From NCBI GenBank assembly GCA_002470465.1, contig DKMD01000018.1:343292-407291 (forward strand): a stretch of 64,000 bases of DNA, given 5' to 3'. The DNA is from Pluralibacter sp. UBA7423. GTDB taxonomy: Bacteria; Pseudomonadota; Gammaproteobacteria; Enterobacterales; Enterobacteriaceae. Every line of letters starts with the position of its first letter. Position 1 is the first letter of the stretch. The notes below the pieces were generated by a model. The model did not search any database and was not told the DNA's origin. It saw only the letters and a program-made list of their open reading frames with translations. The position numbers were made by a program, and so were the translations under genes. Positions 24,289 to 33,797 of the stretch are shown here, one piece after another.

Positions 24289-27200
24289 ATGCTGACGTTT
24301 TTTATTCGCCGTCCACGCTTTGCGATGGTTATTGCCCTGCTGCTGACTTTCGTCGGTGCAGTTGCCCTCAGGCTGCTCCCGGTGGAGCAGTACCCGCAGA
24401 TCACGCCGCCGGTGGTGAACGTCAGCGCCAGCTGGCCCGGCGCCAGCGCATCGGATGTGGCCGAAGCCATCGCCACGCCGCTGGAAACCCAGCTCAACGG
24501 CGTCGATCACATGCTCTATATGGAGTCCACCAGCTCGGATGAAGGCACTTACAGCCTGAGTATCACCTTTGCAGCAGGCACCGATGCAGATCTTGCCGCC
24601 ATTGACGTGCAAAACCGCGTTTCGCAAGCCGTGGCACAGCTTCCGGCTGAAGCACAGCAGAACGGCGTGCAGGTGCGTAAACGCGCGACCAACCTGATGA
24701 TGGGCGTGAGCCTTTACTCGCCGCAAAGCAGCCTGACGCCGCTGTTTATCAGCAACTATGCCAGCACCCGCGTACGCGAAGCGCTGGCGCGACTGCCGGG
24801 CGTGGGCCAGGTGCAGATGTTTGGTGCGCGCGATTACAGCATGCGCATCTGGTTGCGGCCTGACCGCATGAACGCCGTGAATATCACCGCAGATGACGTC
24901 GCCCAGGCATTACGCGAGCAAAACGTGCAGGGCGCAGCGGGGCAGGTCGGTACGCCGCCGGTATTCAACGGACAGCAGCAAACGCTGACGATTAATGGCC
25001 TCGGGCGGCTTAATGAAGCGGATGAGTTCAGCAATATCATTCTGCGCGTGGGGGAGCACGGGCAACTGGTGCGTCTGGGCGATGTGGCGACGATTGAACT
25101 GGGCTCGCGCAGCTACAGCTCCGGGGCGCAGCTCAACGGGCACGACTCTGCCTATCTTGGCATTTACCCGACGCCTTCCGCGAATGCGCTTGAGGTGGCA
25201 AAACGCGTTCGTGCCGAGCTGGAGACCCTTTCAACCCGCTTCCCAAACGATCTGAAATATGAAGTGAAGTTCGATACCACCCGGTTTGTGGCTGCCACCA
25301 TTGAGGAGATTGCTTTATCGCTCGGCCTGACGCTGCTGGCGGTCGTCATTGTGGTATCGCTGTTCCTGCAAAGCTGGCGCGCCACGCTGATTGTGGCGCT
25401 GGCTATTCCTGTCTCGTTAACGGGCACCTTTGCCGTACTCTGGTGGCTTGGCTACAGCGCCAACACCCTGAGCCTGTTTGCGATTATTCTGGCGCTGACG
25501 ATGGTGGTAGACGACGCCATTGTGGTGGTGGAAAACGTCGAAAGCCTGATGGCGGACGGGCTCGATCGCAAAACCGCCACGGCGAAAGCCCTGGGGCAAA
25601 TTGCCGGGCCGGTGATCGCCACCACGCTGGTGCTGCTGGCGGTATTCATGCCGGTGGCGCTGCTGCCGGGGATTGTCGGCGAGCTTTATCGTCAGTTCGC
25701 GGTCACGCTTTCTGCCGCCGTGACGCTCTCGAGTCTTGTCGCTCTGACCCTGACGCCAGCGCTCTGCGCGCTTCTGCTGCGCCCGCGTCCGGCACGTCCG
25801 GCGGCGATTTATCGCGCCTTTAATCGTGGTCTGGATGCCACGCGCAACGGCTACCAGCATTGGGTGAAGGCATTGACCCTTCGTCCATGGCTGGCTCTTC
25901 TGGCGACGACGGTCGCGGCGCTGGTGGTGACGTTCAGCTTCCTGAACATGCCGAAAGGGTTCCTGCCGCAGGAGGATCAGGGCTACTTCTTTGCCAACGT
26001 TCAACTGCCGGAAGCTGCCTCGCTTGAACGTACTGAAGCCGTGATGAACGAGGCGCGTGAAATGATTCGACGCCACCCGGCGGTGGCCGACGTCATTCAG
26101 GTTTCCGGCTTTAACATCCTCAACGGCACCAGCGCATCCAACGGTGGATTCATGTCGGTGATGCTCAAGGAGTGGCAGCACCGTGAGCCGCTGGAGAGGG
26201 TAATGGGCGAACTGCAACGCCAGCTGATGACCTTGCCGGGGGCGACGATCATGGCCTTTGCGCCGCCGACGCTGCCGGGGCTCGGTACCGCATCCGGCTT
26301 CGATCTTCGTTTGCTGGCGCAGGAAGGGCAAACTTCGGCAGCGCTTGAGCAGACGCTGCAAAAGATCCTCTTTGCGGCGAATCAGCATCCACAGCTGAGC
26401 CGGGTATTCAGCACCTGGAGCAGCACCGTGCCGCAGCTCTCTCTTAGCGTTGATCGTGAGCGCGCAGCCCGGCTGGACGTGCCGGTATCGCGGATCTTCA
26501 GTACGTTGCAGACCGCATTCGGCGGCACCCGCGCCGGAGACTTCAGCATCAACAACCGCGTGTGGCACGTGGTGATGCAGAACGAAATGCAGTGGCGCGA
26601 GCGTGCAGAGCAAATCAGCGATCTCTACGTGCGCAGTAACAGCGGGGAGCGGGTACGTCTGAGCAATCTGGTCACCATCACGCACGTTGTGGGGGCACCG
26701 TTCCTGCAGCAGTACAACCAGTTTCCGTCGGTGGCGGTGAGCGGATCTGCCGCGGAAGGCGTGAGCAGCCGCACGGCAATGGCGGCGATGGAGCAGATTC
26801 TGGCGACGAATCTGCCGCAGGGCTATGACTATGCCTGGAGCGGCATGAGCTGGCAGGAGCGGCAGACCGGGAGCCAGGCGGTATGGATTGTGCTGGCGGC
26901 GGTGGTGATGGCGTGGCTGTTCCTCGTGGCGCAGTATGAAAGCTGGACGCTGCCGGGCAGCGTCATGCTCTCCGTGCTGTTCGCCATCGGCGGGGCGCTG
27001 ATCTGGCTCTGGTTTGCCGGATACGCCAACGATGTGTACGTGCAGATAGGCCTGGTGCTGCTGATTGCGCTGGCGGCGAAGAATGCGATCCTGATAGTTG
27101 AGTTCGCCCGAACCCGGCGCGATGACGGGGCGTCGATCGTCGAGGCGGCATGCGAAGGGGCAACGCGACGTTTCCGTGCGGTGATGATGACTGCCGTGTC

Positions 27201-27384
27201 GTTCATCATTGGCGTGCTGCCGATGATGCTGGCGAGCGGGGCGGGTGCGCAAAGCCGTCGGATTATCGGCACTACGGTGTTCAGCGGCATGCTGGTGGCG
27301 ACGGTCATCGGGCTGATATTTATCCCGTCGCTGTACGTGCTGTTCCAGCGCATGCGCGAGTGGGGGCATAAGCGGGCAGGCTAA
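24289..27384 (+). CDS. RND multidrug efflux permease (HAE1 type)
   Basis: At 1031 residues this is a full-length AcrB-type trimeric proton antiporter: helix 1, a large periplasmic loop, helix 2, the helix-4 relay motif [15 protein letters not shown] carrying the paired Asp (about 405-406), a second large loop, and the helix-10/11 region with [10 protein letters not shown]. The N-terminus [19 protein letters not shown] is typical. It exports amphipathic compounds from the periplasm with the adaptor encoded just upstream. It is not one of the common AcrB/AcrD/OqxB sequences as far as I can recall, so I give no name. A 9-bp hairpin straddles the stop codon. Confidence 0.9.
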   Translation: MLTFFIRRPRFAMVIALLLTFVGAVALRLLPVEQYPQITPPVVNVSASWPGASASDVAEAIATPLETQLNGVDHMLYMESTSSDEGTYSLSITFAAGTDADLAAIDVQNRVSQAVAQLPAEAQQNGVQVRKRATNLMMGVSLYSPQSSLTPLFISNYASTRVREALARLPGVGQVQMFGARDYSMRIWLRPDRMNAVNITADDVAQALREQNVQGAAGQVGTPPVFNGQQQTLTINGLGRLNEADEFSNIILRVGEHGQLVRLGDVATIELGSRSYSSGAQLNGHDSAYLGIYPTPSANALEVAKRVRAELETLSTRFPNDLKYEVKFDTTRFVAATIEEIALSLGLTLLAVVIVVSLFLQSWRATLIVALAIPVSLTGTFAVLWWLGYSANTLSLFAIILALTMVVDDAIVVVENVESLMADGLDRKTATAKALGQIAGPVIATTLVLLAVFMPVALLPGIVGELYRQFAVTLSAAVTLSSLVALTLTPALCALLLRPRPARPAAIYRAFNRGLDATRNGYQHWVKALTLRPWLALLATTVAALVVTFSFLNMPKGFLPQEDQGYFFANVQLPEAASLERTEAVMNEAREMIRRHPAVADVIQVSGFNILNGTSASNGGFMSVMLKEWQHREPLERVMGELQRQLMTLPGATIMAFAPPTLPGLGTASGFDLRLLAQEGQTSAALEQTLQKILFAANQHPQLSRVFSTWSSTVPQLSLSVDRERAARLDVPVSRIFSTLQTAFGGTRAGDFSINNRVWHVVMQNEMQWRERAEQISDLYVRSNSGERVRLSNLVTITHVVGAPFLQQYNQFPSVAVSGSAAEGVSSRTAMAAMEQILATNLPQGYDYAWSGMSWQERQTGSQAVWIVLAAVVMAWLFLVAQYESWTLPGSVMLSVLFAIGGALIWLWFAGYANDVYVQIGLVLLIALAAKNAILIVEFARTRRDDGASIVEAACEGATRRFRAVMMTAVSFIIGVLPMMLASGAGAQSRRIIGTTVFSGMLVATVIGLIFIPSLYVLFQRMREWGHKRAG

Positions 27385-27394
27385 GCTGCCCGCT
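27371..27394. repeat. Hairpin spanning the RND pump stop codon
   Basis: AGCGGGCAG-N6-CTGCCCGCT forms a perfect 9-bp stem with the TAA stop in the loop. It lies at the meeting point of convergent operons and lacks a T-run. Confidence 0.5.
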
Positions 27395-27405
27395 CAGGGC
27401 CAACG

Positions 27406-28110
27406 TCAGGTCATCCGGTGCTCGCCGTTTAGCAGCGCCGGACGGTCGTAAAAGCGCTGGATAACGCCATCGGTCATATACGCTGCGCGGTCAGACATAT
27501 GGGCGATGACGTCCGCGTCGTGGCTGACCAACAGGTAGGTCATGCCATGCTCGGCCTTCAGCCGGTTCAACAGGTTGAGAATTTCCGCCTGCACCGACAT
27601 ATCCAGCGCGGAAGTGGGCTCGTCCAGCAGCAGGATTTGCGGGCGCAGGAGCAGGGCCCGGGCAATCGCCACGCGCTGGCGCTGGCCGCCGGACAGCTGA
27701 TGCGGATAACGCTGTAGCGCATCGGCAGGCAGGCCAACCTGTTGCAGGGCGGTTTTCACCTTGTCGTCGATGTGGGCTTCTTTCAGGATTTGCAGCGGCT
27801 CGGCCAGCGTCCGGTACAGGGTGTGGTTCGGGTGCAGGGAGGCGTAAGGATCCTGAAAGACCATTTGCACATTCCGGCGCAGCGCGCCCTGGAAACGCAT
27901 GCCCGGCGTGAGCGCGTTGTCGAACAGACGCACGGAGCCTTGCCAGTCGCGGTTCAGCCCGGCCAGCACGCGCAGGATTGTCGATTTACCACAGCCGGAA
28001 GCGCCAATCAGGCTGAAGGTCTCCCCGGCGTTTACGGAAAAATCAGCGCCCGACACGGCCACTTTGCTGCCAAAGCGGACCTGCAGCTGGCTAAGTTCAA
28101 TCAGTGCCAT
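27406..28110 (-). CDS. ABC transporter ATP-binding protein, DppF/OppF type
   Basis: A 234-residue ATPase of the peptide/nickel importer group with Walker A GASGCGKST, QMVFQDPYASLHPNHT (peptide-type Q-loop), signature LSGGQRQRVAIARALL, Walker B ILLLDEPTSALD and switch SHDADV. It is the last gene of a five-gene operon and overlaps the preceding ATPase gene by 14 bp. It is shorter than E. coli DppF or OppF (about 330) because it lacks the C-terminal oligopeptide extension. It energises import with its partner ATPase. Confidence 0.88.
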   Translation of the reverse strand: MALIELSQLQVRFGSKVAVSGADFSVNAGETFSLIGASGCGKSTILRVLAGLNRDWQGSVRLFDNALTPGMRFQGALRRNVQMVFQDPYASLHPNHTLYRTLAEPLQILKEAHIDDKVKTALQQVGLPADALQRYPHQLSGGQRQRVAIARALLLRPQILLLDEPTSALDMSVQAEILNLLNRLKAEHGMTYLLVSHDADVIAHMSDRAAYMTDGVIQRFYDRPALLNGEHRMT

Positions 28111-28933
28111 GGTTCACCTCCGTATAGCTGCGGCTGCGATCCAGCGTCGGCAGCATCTGCCCGAACGTGCTGGCGTCAGGGCGACAGGTCCACAGCGTAC
28201 GGGTGTAAGGATGAGTGGCTTCGGGCAGCCTGCCTGCGGGCATATCATCGACCTTTTCTCCCTGATACATCACCATCACCCGGTGGCAGTGTTGCGCGAC
28301 CAGCGGCAGATCGTGACTAATCAGCAGCATGGCCATCTGGCGCTGCTCGCACTGGCCGACCAGCAGATCCAGAATCTGATGACGCAGGCGCGCATCGAGG
28401 GCGGAAGTCGGTTCATCGGCAATCAGCACCCGTGGATTGTTGATGAGCGCCATCGCGATCATCACCCTCTGGCCCATACCGCCGGACAGCTCTCCGGGAT
28501 AGCGGCTTAGCACCGTGCTCTCCAGGCCGACCGCATGAACGATTTCCTGCACGGCTTCTTTACGCTCGCGGCGGCTGAGCTGCTGATGCAGCGTCAGGGC
28601 TTCTTCGAGCTGGTTAAAGATGGATTTTACCGGGTTCAGGGCATAGCGCGGATCCTGAAGCACCATCGCGATATCGTTGCCGCGCAACCGTTGCCAGTCC
28701 CGGGAGGAAAGGTTCAGCACGTCATGACCGAGTACGTTCAGGCGCCGTGCGCTGACGATGCCCGGTTTACGCACCAGGCCCATCAGCGCCCGGGCAGTCA
28801 TGGATTTGCCCGAGCCGGACTCCCCCACGATAGCCAGCCGCTCGTTGCCAAGGCTGAAGCTCAGATTGTTGACCACGCGTGTGCCGGAGTAATCGACGCT
28901 CAGGGCGTCAATGGTGATTAAGGGATCAGTCAT
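28097..28933 (-). CDS. ABC transporter ATP-binding protein, DppD/OppD type
   Basis: Starting at ATG 28933 (MTDPLITIDALSVDYSGTRV), which overlaps the permease stop by 8 bp, the product has 278 residues. It carries Walker A GESGSGKSM, a MVLQDPRYALNPVKSIFNQL peptide-type Q-loop, signature LSGGMGQRVMIAMAL, Walker B VLIADEPTSALD and switch SHDLPLV. A Met replaces the usual final Thr/Ser of Walker A; SM occurs in this subfamily. It pairs with the downstream ATPase on the two permeases. Confidence 0.88.
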   Translation of the reverse strand: MTDPLITIDALSVDYSGTRVVNNLSFSLGNERLAIVGESGSGKSMTARALMGLVRKPGIVSARRLNVLGHDVLNLSSRDWQRLRGNDIAMVLQDPRYALNPVKSIFNQLEEALTLHQQLSRRERKEAVQEIVHAVGLESTVLSRYPGELSGGMGQRVMIAMALINNPRVLIADEPTSALDARLRHQILDLLVGQCEQRQMAMLLISHDLPLVAQHCHRVMVMYQGEKVDDMPAGRLPEATHPYTRTLWTCRPDASTFGQMLPTLDRSRSYTEVNHGTD

Positions 28934-29759
28934 GTTGTGGCTCCAGGACATCGCGCAGGCCATCGCCCAGCAGGTTGAAGGCAAGGCTCGCCAGCAGAAT
29001 GGCGGTGCCGGGAATGGCGGCTATCCACCACTGGTCAAAAATCACCTGCATGCCGTCGGCGATCATCGCCCCCCATTCCGCCATCGGCGGGCGGGCACCC
29101 AGGCCGAGAAAGCCGAGCCCGGCGGCGGCAAGAATAATCCCTGCCAGATCCAATGCCAGGCGCACAATTGCCGACGGCAGGCACAACGGAAGAATATGTC
29201 CCACCAGCAAACGCCCGCCTCGAATACCCATCATCTCCGCCGCCGCGAGGTAATCGCTGTGGCGCAGGCGCTGAATTTCGCTGCGTGCCTGGCGGGCGTA
29301 GGCAGGCCAGGTGGTCAGAGCCAGCGCCAGGGCGCCATTGACCAGACCGGGGCCGAGCATGGCCACAAAGGCGAAGGCCAGGATAAGCCTTGGCATCGAC
29401 ATCACGACGTCGGTAAAGCGCATCAGCACGCGCTCCACCCAGCCGCCGTAGTAGCCGGAGAGGATCCCCACCAGCAGGCCGACCGGCAGGGTAATCAGGG
29501 TCACCAGTCCCACCAGGCCCAGCGCCGGACGCGTGCCGTAAATCAGCCGCGAAAACAGGTCGCGCCCGTAGCTGTCGGTGCCGAACCAGTGCTGAGCACC
29601 AGGTGCCTGTAAACGGGCGGCGGCGTCCTGCCAGTTGGGATCGAGTGGGGAAAGCAGAGGCGCAAACAGCGCAATCAGCAGCAGCAGGGTGATAACCAGC
29701 AGGCCGAAGAAGGCCGCTGGGGAGCGGCGCAGGCGTCGAAGAAAAAGAGAGCCAGGCAT
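28926..29759 (-). CDS. ABC transporter permease, DppC type
   Basis: ATG 29759 (MPGSLFLRRLRRSPAAFFGL) shares its A with the stop of the upstream permease, giving 277 residues; frames starting further up have no family match. It has an N-terminal helix, then a binding-protein-dependent transport domain with about five more helices, a DPNWQDAAARLQAPGAQHWFGTD segment typical of DppC/NikC, and a cytoplasmic EAA-like loop (AAEMMGIRGGRLLVGHILP). With the DppB-type partner it forms the inner-membrane channel. Confidence 0.88.
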   Translation of the reverse strand: MPGSLFLRRLRRSPAAFFGLLVITLLLLIALFAPLLSPLDPNWQDAAARLQAPGAQHWFGTDSYGRDLFSRLIYGTRPALGLVGLVTLITLPVGLLVGILSGYYGGWVERVLMRFTDVVMSMPRLILAFAFVAMLGPGLVNGALALALTTWPAYARQARSEIQRLRHSDYLAAAEMMGIRGGRLLVGHILPLCLPSAIVRLALDLAGIILAAAGLGFLGLGARPPMAEWGAMIADGMQVIFDQWWIAAIPGTAILLASLAFNLLGDGLRDVLEPQHD

Positions 29760-30769
29760 CAGCGTATCCTCGGATCGGTCAGGCGCACCAGCAAATCGGT
29801 GAGGTTGTTGATCAGCACAAAGCAGACGCCAATCAGCAGCGTGCCGCCCATAATTGCCGTGGTGTCTCCGGCGAACAGCGCGGTGGTCAGGTAGCGGCCT
29901 ATTCCGGGCCATGAGAAGACCGTTTCGGTCAGCACCGCGCCCTCCAGCATGCTGGTCCAGGCCAGTGCAATCACCGTCAGCAGCGTGCCGCGAATATTCG
30001 GCAGCACGTGGCGAAGCAGAATGCTCATCTCGCCTGCCCCTTTGGCCCGGGCCAGCAGGATGTACTCTTTGTTCATCTCGCTCAGGCAGGCTGAGCGCGT
30101 CAGGCGAGTGATGCTTGCCAGCGCATAGTAGGACAGCAGCAGCACCGGAAGCACCAGGTGGGCGAAGGCGTTTTTGAAGGCGGCCATATCGCCGGACAGC
30201 CAGGTATCAATCAGCACAAACCCGGTTCTCGCGTCCACCGTGTACTGGTAGATATCATCCAGCCTGCCCGGCCCGGCGCTCCATTGCAGCCTGGCGTAGA
30301 ACAGCGCCAGCATCAGCAGCCCGAGCCAGAAAATAGGCACAGAATTGCCCAAAAGCGTAAAGGTTCTCATGGCTAAATCCCACGGTGTGCCGACGAAACG
30401 GGCGCAGAGTACGCCTGCGGCAACGCCCAGCAGAGCGCCCAGTATCAGGGCAAGCGTGGCAAGCTCCAGCGTTGCGGGAAAGACCGACAGCAGGTCGTGC
30501 AGCACGGGCTGCCCGGTGCTGCTGGCAATACCTAAATCGCCGTGTGCGAGATTGACCAGATAGTGCCAGAACTGCAGCGGTAGCGGCTGATCCAGCCCAA
30601 GCTGGTGGCGAACCTGATCGTAGGTGGACTGGCTGGCGTGATCGCCAACGATCTGCAGCACCCTGTCGACCGGCGACAGCGCGGAGAGCGAAAAGGTGAT
30701 CAGCAGCAGCCCGAAGAGCGTCAGCGCCAGGGTCAGCAACGACTGGAGCGCGCGAGTGATGTGTGGCAT
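29759..30769 (-). CDS. ABC transporter permease, DppB type
   Basis: A 336-residue permease with an N-terminal helix (LLTLALTLFGLLLITFSLSA), the periplasmic QLGLDQPLPLQFWHYL segment of the DppB/NikB family, and about five further helices. The EAA loop reads YILLARAKGAGEMSILLRHVLPN. It is the first permease gene after the binding-protein gene, separated by 65 bp that contain a GC-rich hairpin. Confidence 0.88.
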   Translation of the reverse strand: MPHITRALQSLLTLALTLFGLLLITFSLSALSPVDRVLQIVGDHASQSTYDQVRHQLGLDQPLPLQFWHYLVNLAHGDLGIASSTGQPVLHDLLSVFPATLELATLALILGALLGVAAGVLCARFVGTPWDLAMRTFTLLGNSVPIFWLGLLMLALFYARLQWSAGPGRLDDIYQYTVDARTGFVLIDTWLSGDMAAFKNAFAHLVLPVLLLSYYALASITRLTRSACLSEMNKEYILLARAKGAGEMSILLRHVLPNIRGTLLTVIALAWTSMLEGAVLTETVFSWPGIGRYLTTALFAGDTTAIMGGTLLIGVCFVLINNLTDLLVRLTDPRIR

Positions 30770-30800
30770 GAAAGCTCGTTATCTCTGGATGTGCAAAAGC

Positions 30801-30826
30801 CCCTCTCCGCACCGAAGAGGGGGAAG
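30801..30826. repeat. Hairpin between binding-protein and permease genes
   Basis: CCCCTC...GAGGGG inverted repeat, related to the GGGAGAGGG family. Such hairpins after a binding-protein gene usually protect its mRNA so that the soluble component is made in excess. Confidence 0.45.
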
Positions 30827-30834
30827 GGCGGCGG

Positions 30835-32403
30835 CTATTTGGTTACGCGGTCATACCAGACCATATCGGCGTTCAGGCCCTGTTGATAGCCCTTGACGTT
30901 GTCGCGGATCACTATCTGGGTTTTGCCCTGGTCAACAAAGACGTAAGGGGAGCTCTGCTGCAGTTCTTCCTGCATTTTTGTGTACAGCCCAAGCCGCTTG
31001 GCCGGGTCAGGCTCGGCAACGGCGGCCAGGGTTTGCTGATTGAGTTCAGGAATTTTCCAGCCGTTCAGCCCCGCGACGGTGCTGGACTTACCGTCGTTCC
31101 ACGCGAAGGCGCTGGCGTTGGAGTGGGCATCGAAGTAGTCAGGGATCCACAGGCGAATAGCGGCCTGATGCTGTTTGGCACGCACGCGGGCGTAGACCTG
31201 ACTGCCTGCGGCAGGAAGAAGATCGATTTTCACGCCGCCCTGCGCAAAGCTTGCCTGCATTGACTGGGCAAGGGTGATAAACGGCGGCTTGTTTTCCACA
31301 TCCAGAGTAAAGTGCGCGTCTTTGATGCCCGCTTTCGCGAGGATGGCTTTGGCCTTCGCCGGATCGAATTTATACGGATTGTTCTCCAGCGCCCCCGGGA
31401 AGCCGATTGGCAGGAAGCTCTGATGCACGAAGTACTGGCCTTTCAGCAAATCTTTGGTGATCCCTTCATAGTCCACAAGCCAGCGCGCGGCTTCCCAAAG
31501 CGCCGGGTTATTCAGCAGCGGATTAGCGCTGTTGCCGGTGTTAAACGCCAGGTAATTTTGTTCCGCAGAGGGGATGCTCAGCACTTTTATCCCAGGCTTA
31601 TCCTGCAGGGCGCTAATCTGATCGGCGCCCAGGTCGCGGGCGACATCCGCGTCGCCCTGCTGGATCAGCAGCCGACGCGAGGCCGGATCGGGCACGTTCT
31701 TGATGATGATGTTTTTCAGCTTCGGCGCACCGGTTGGTGAGGTATCGTTGGCATCCAGCACGATTGCCTGATGTGGCTGATAGACGCGCATTTTCCACGC
31801 GCCGCTGCCTGCCGAGTGCATCTTCAGCCAGGCGTTGCCAAAGTCACCGACTTTCACGTTCGCCGCCACCAGCTTCTCATCAACGATGGAGGCAATCGGC
31901 GTGGAGAGAATGTTCAGCGCCACCGCCGGGCTGACGTCCGCCGTCCAGTGCAGTTGCAAAGTATGGTCGTCAACTTTCTTTAACTGGCCGTCGATATTGC
32001 CTGCGTCCCAGCCCAGTACGTTAAGGATAAAGGCGGGGGATTTGTTCAGCTTCACTGCGCGGGACCAGGAGAAGATCACGTCTTCCGGACGCAGCGGGTT
32101 CCCGGAGGCGAATTTAGCATCCGGCTTCAGCTTGATCGTCAGGGTCTTTGCTGCCGCGTCGGCTTCCCAGCTGGCTGCCAGGATCGGCATGATTTTCGCC
32201 GGGTTATCGCGATCGGGTTGGACCAGGCGCTGATACAGGCTCGGCACGGTCTGGATGCTGGAGAGTTCGTTAGCTTCCGCAGGATCGAGACTGACGATAT
32301 CGTCCAGGCCCTGAGCGACGACCAGCGTATTGGGCGGCGTGGCGGCATGAGACGCGGCTGACAGCGCAGCCAGCAGCAGCAAAGGCAGAATTTTTTTGGT
32401 CAT
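30835..32403 (-). CDS. ABC transporter substrate-binding protein, family 5 (peptide/nickel type)
   Basis: This 522-residue periplasmic protein has a Sec signal (MTKKILPLLLLAALSAASHA) without a lipobox. The mature part begins TPPNTLVVAQGLDDIVSLDP, the start pattern of DppA/OppA-like proteins. Family segments are FASGNPLRPEDVIFSWSRAV, the region around NYLAFNTGNSANP, and a C-terminal QSSPYVFVDQGKTQIVIRDNV. It delivers substrate to the permeases encoded downstream. The ligand (peptide, metal chelate, opine or other) is not evident. CAGGGA precedes the ATG, and a 9-3-9 inverted repeat lies about 100 bp upstream. Confidence 0.87.
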   Translation of the reverse strand: MTKKILPLLLLAALSAASHAATPPNTLVVAQGLDDIVSLDPAEANELSSIQTVPSLYQRLVQPDRDNPAKIMPILAASWEADAAAKTLTIKLKPDAKFASGNPLRPEDVIFSWSRAVKLNKSPAFILNVLGWDAGNIDGQLKKVDDHTLQLHWTADVSPAVALNILSTPIASIVDEKLVAANVKVGDFGNAWLKMHSAGSGAWKMRVYQPHQAIVLDANDTSPTGAPKLKNIIIKNVPDPASRRLLIQQGDADVARDLGADQISALQDKPGIKVLSIPSAEQNYLAFNTGNSANPLLNNPALWEAARWLVDYEGITKDLLKGQYFVHQSFLPIGFPGALENNPYKFDPAKAKAILAKAGIKDAHFTLDVENKPPFITLAQSMQASFAQGGVKIDLLPAAGSQVYARVRAKQHQAAIRLWIPDYFDAHSNASAFAWNDGKSSTVAGLNGWKIPELNQQTLAAVAEPDPAKRLGLYTKMQEELQQSSPYVFVDQGKTQIVIRDNVKGYQQGLNADMVWYDRVTK

Positions 32404-32497
32404 GACAATCCCTGAAAGAGTGAGGTGTTGTGTTTTTTATAAGCCCCGCTACGTTAGCGCCGCGGGCGAATTCAGGTAAAGTCAAAATTCAGCTTAG

Positions 32498-32518
32498 CTT
32501 ATGCATAAAATGCATAAG
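32498..32518. promoter_or_regulatory. Perfect 9-3-9 inverted repeat, candidate operator
   Basis: CTTATGCAT-AAA-ATGCATAAG is a perfect 21-bp dyad 95 bp upstream of the binding-protein start and 30 bp from the 3' end of ybdK. Its length and symmetry suggest a dimeric regulator. It resembles an arginine box only loosely (arm spacing one base short). No regulator gene is adjacent. Confidence 0.55.
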
Positions 32519-32547
32519 TGTGAATGAGATAGTATAAGGCGCGCAGG

Positions 32548-33663
32548 TTAAGCCGCCCAAATTTCACAATGCTTTTCCACAAGGGCAATCAGCGAGCCGC
32601 CGGATGAGATAAATTCGCGCATGCGATAGGCTTCGCTGTAGCCCTGCTTCACCTGCCGCTCCAGCGCCTCTATGGCGCTACCCGCTCCGGCCTTGTCGGC
32701 CCAGGGCTCTACCTTTTCCAGCAGGCGCTGAATATCTTCGGCAATCGGACGCTGCTCCCCGCTATGAACGTCCGTCAGCACGCCTGAAAGCCCATAGCGG
32801 CAGGCCTGGAAGCGGTTAAATTTGTACAGCAGGTAGTCCTGCTCCTGATGCTTAAACGGACGTGTTTCCAGCAGCCAGCGGGCGGTAGCCTGAATCAGCC
32901 CGGCAATATTCACCGCGTGCGCGAGGGTCAGCGGCGTGTCCATCACCCTGACCTCCACCGTGCCAAAGTGAGGGCTCGGGCGAATATCCCAGTGCAGATC
33001 CTTAATGCTGTCGATCATGCTGGTATAGCTGAGCCGACGAAACAATCCTTCGAAACCCTGCCAGTTTGCCACCCACGGCATCGGGCCCATATCGGGGAAA
33101 GCGGAAAAGACGTTCAGACGTGAAGTGGCAAATTTACTGTCTGCGCCCTGCAAATATGGGGACGCGGCGCTGAGCGCAATCAGGTGCGGAACGTAGCGCG
33201 AGAGCCCGTGTAGCAGGTAAATCGCGTCATCTCCGCTGGCGCAGCCAACGTGCACGTGCTGCCCGAACACCGTTGCCTGCTTGATGAGGTAGCCGAACTG
33301 TTCCAGCGTGCGCAGGTAGCGTTCGTTATCGCACACTTCCTGACGCTGCCACTTCTGAAAAGGATGCGTCCCGCCGCCGCAAATCTGCACGTGCTGGCGC
33401 GAGGCGGCCTCGAGCACCGTCTGGCGAATCGCCGAAAGCTGGCTGCTGGCCTGATGGATGTCGTGGCACACCCCGGTGGCGATTTCCAGCATGCTTTCGG
33501 TGATGTCGTGCTTAATCTCCCCGGCGGCGAGCGCGCCCTGCGTCTGCGCAATCAGCGCAGAGGAATCCTGGCTGAGATCGTAACCCGGCGGGTTAACCAC
33601 CTGCAGTTCCAGCTCAATGCCAAGGGTAAACGGTTCGGAGACGTGAAAGTCGGGAAGTGACAT
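32548..33663 (-). CDS. ybdK: Carboxylate-amine ligase YbdK (weak glutamate-cysteine ligase)
   Basis: ATG 33663 ([20 protein letters not shown]) matches the start of E. coli YbdK and gives 371 residues (372 in E. coli). The GCS2 fold is clear from [53 protein letters not shown] and [16 protein letters not shown]. YbdK has weak ATP-dependent glutamate-cysteine ligase activity in vitro; its physiological substrate is unknown. The longer upstream frame has no family support. Confidence 0.93.
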   Translation of the reverse strand: MSLPDFHVSEPFTLGIELELQVVNPPGYDLSQDSSALIAQTQGALAAGEIKHDITESMLEIATGVCHDIHQASSQLSAIRQTVLEAASRQHVQICGGGTHPFQKWQRQEVCDNERYLRTLEQFGYLIKQATVFGQHVHVGCASGDDAIYLLHGLSRYVPHLIALSAASPYLQGADSKFATSRLNVFSAFPDMGPMPWVANWQGFEGLFRRLSYTSMIDSIKDLHWDIRPSPHFGTVEVRVMDTPLTLAHAVNIAGLIQATARWLLETRPFKHQEQDYLLYKFNRFQACRYGLSGVLTDVHSGEQRPIAEDIQRLLEKVEPWADKAGAGSAIEALERQVKQGYSEAYRMREFISSGGSLIALVEKHCEIWAA

Positions 33664-33797
33664 AGCGAGATCCGGTAGCGGCTTTTTGTCAGTATAGGAG
33701 ACAAAATGCCCCTGGCCGCCAGATTGCCGGCTGGATTTGGCCGAACCGGCGGCGCGCATGCTATAACCATCCTCAACAATATGAGCGGGAGCACATC

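Noticed and set aside
21780..24726. Long minus-strand frames (529 and 500 codons) opposite the ATPase and adaptor genes
   Set aside because: Same shadow pattern, overlapping genes with clear motifs on the other strand.
25417..27369. 650-codon minus-strand frame opposite the RND pump
   Set aside because: It is antisense to a gene with complete RND motifs; its His/Arg/Gln-rich, low-complexity translation is typical of a GC-rich shadow frame and has no family match.
32498..32518. Arginine box upstream of the ABC operon
   Set aside because: The arm spacing is three rather than four bases and the ARG-box core TGAAT is not kept.
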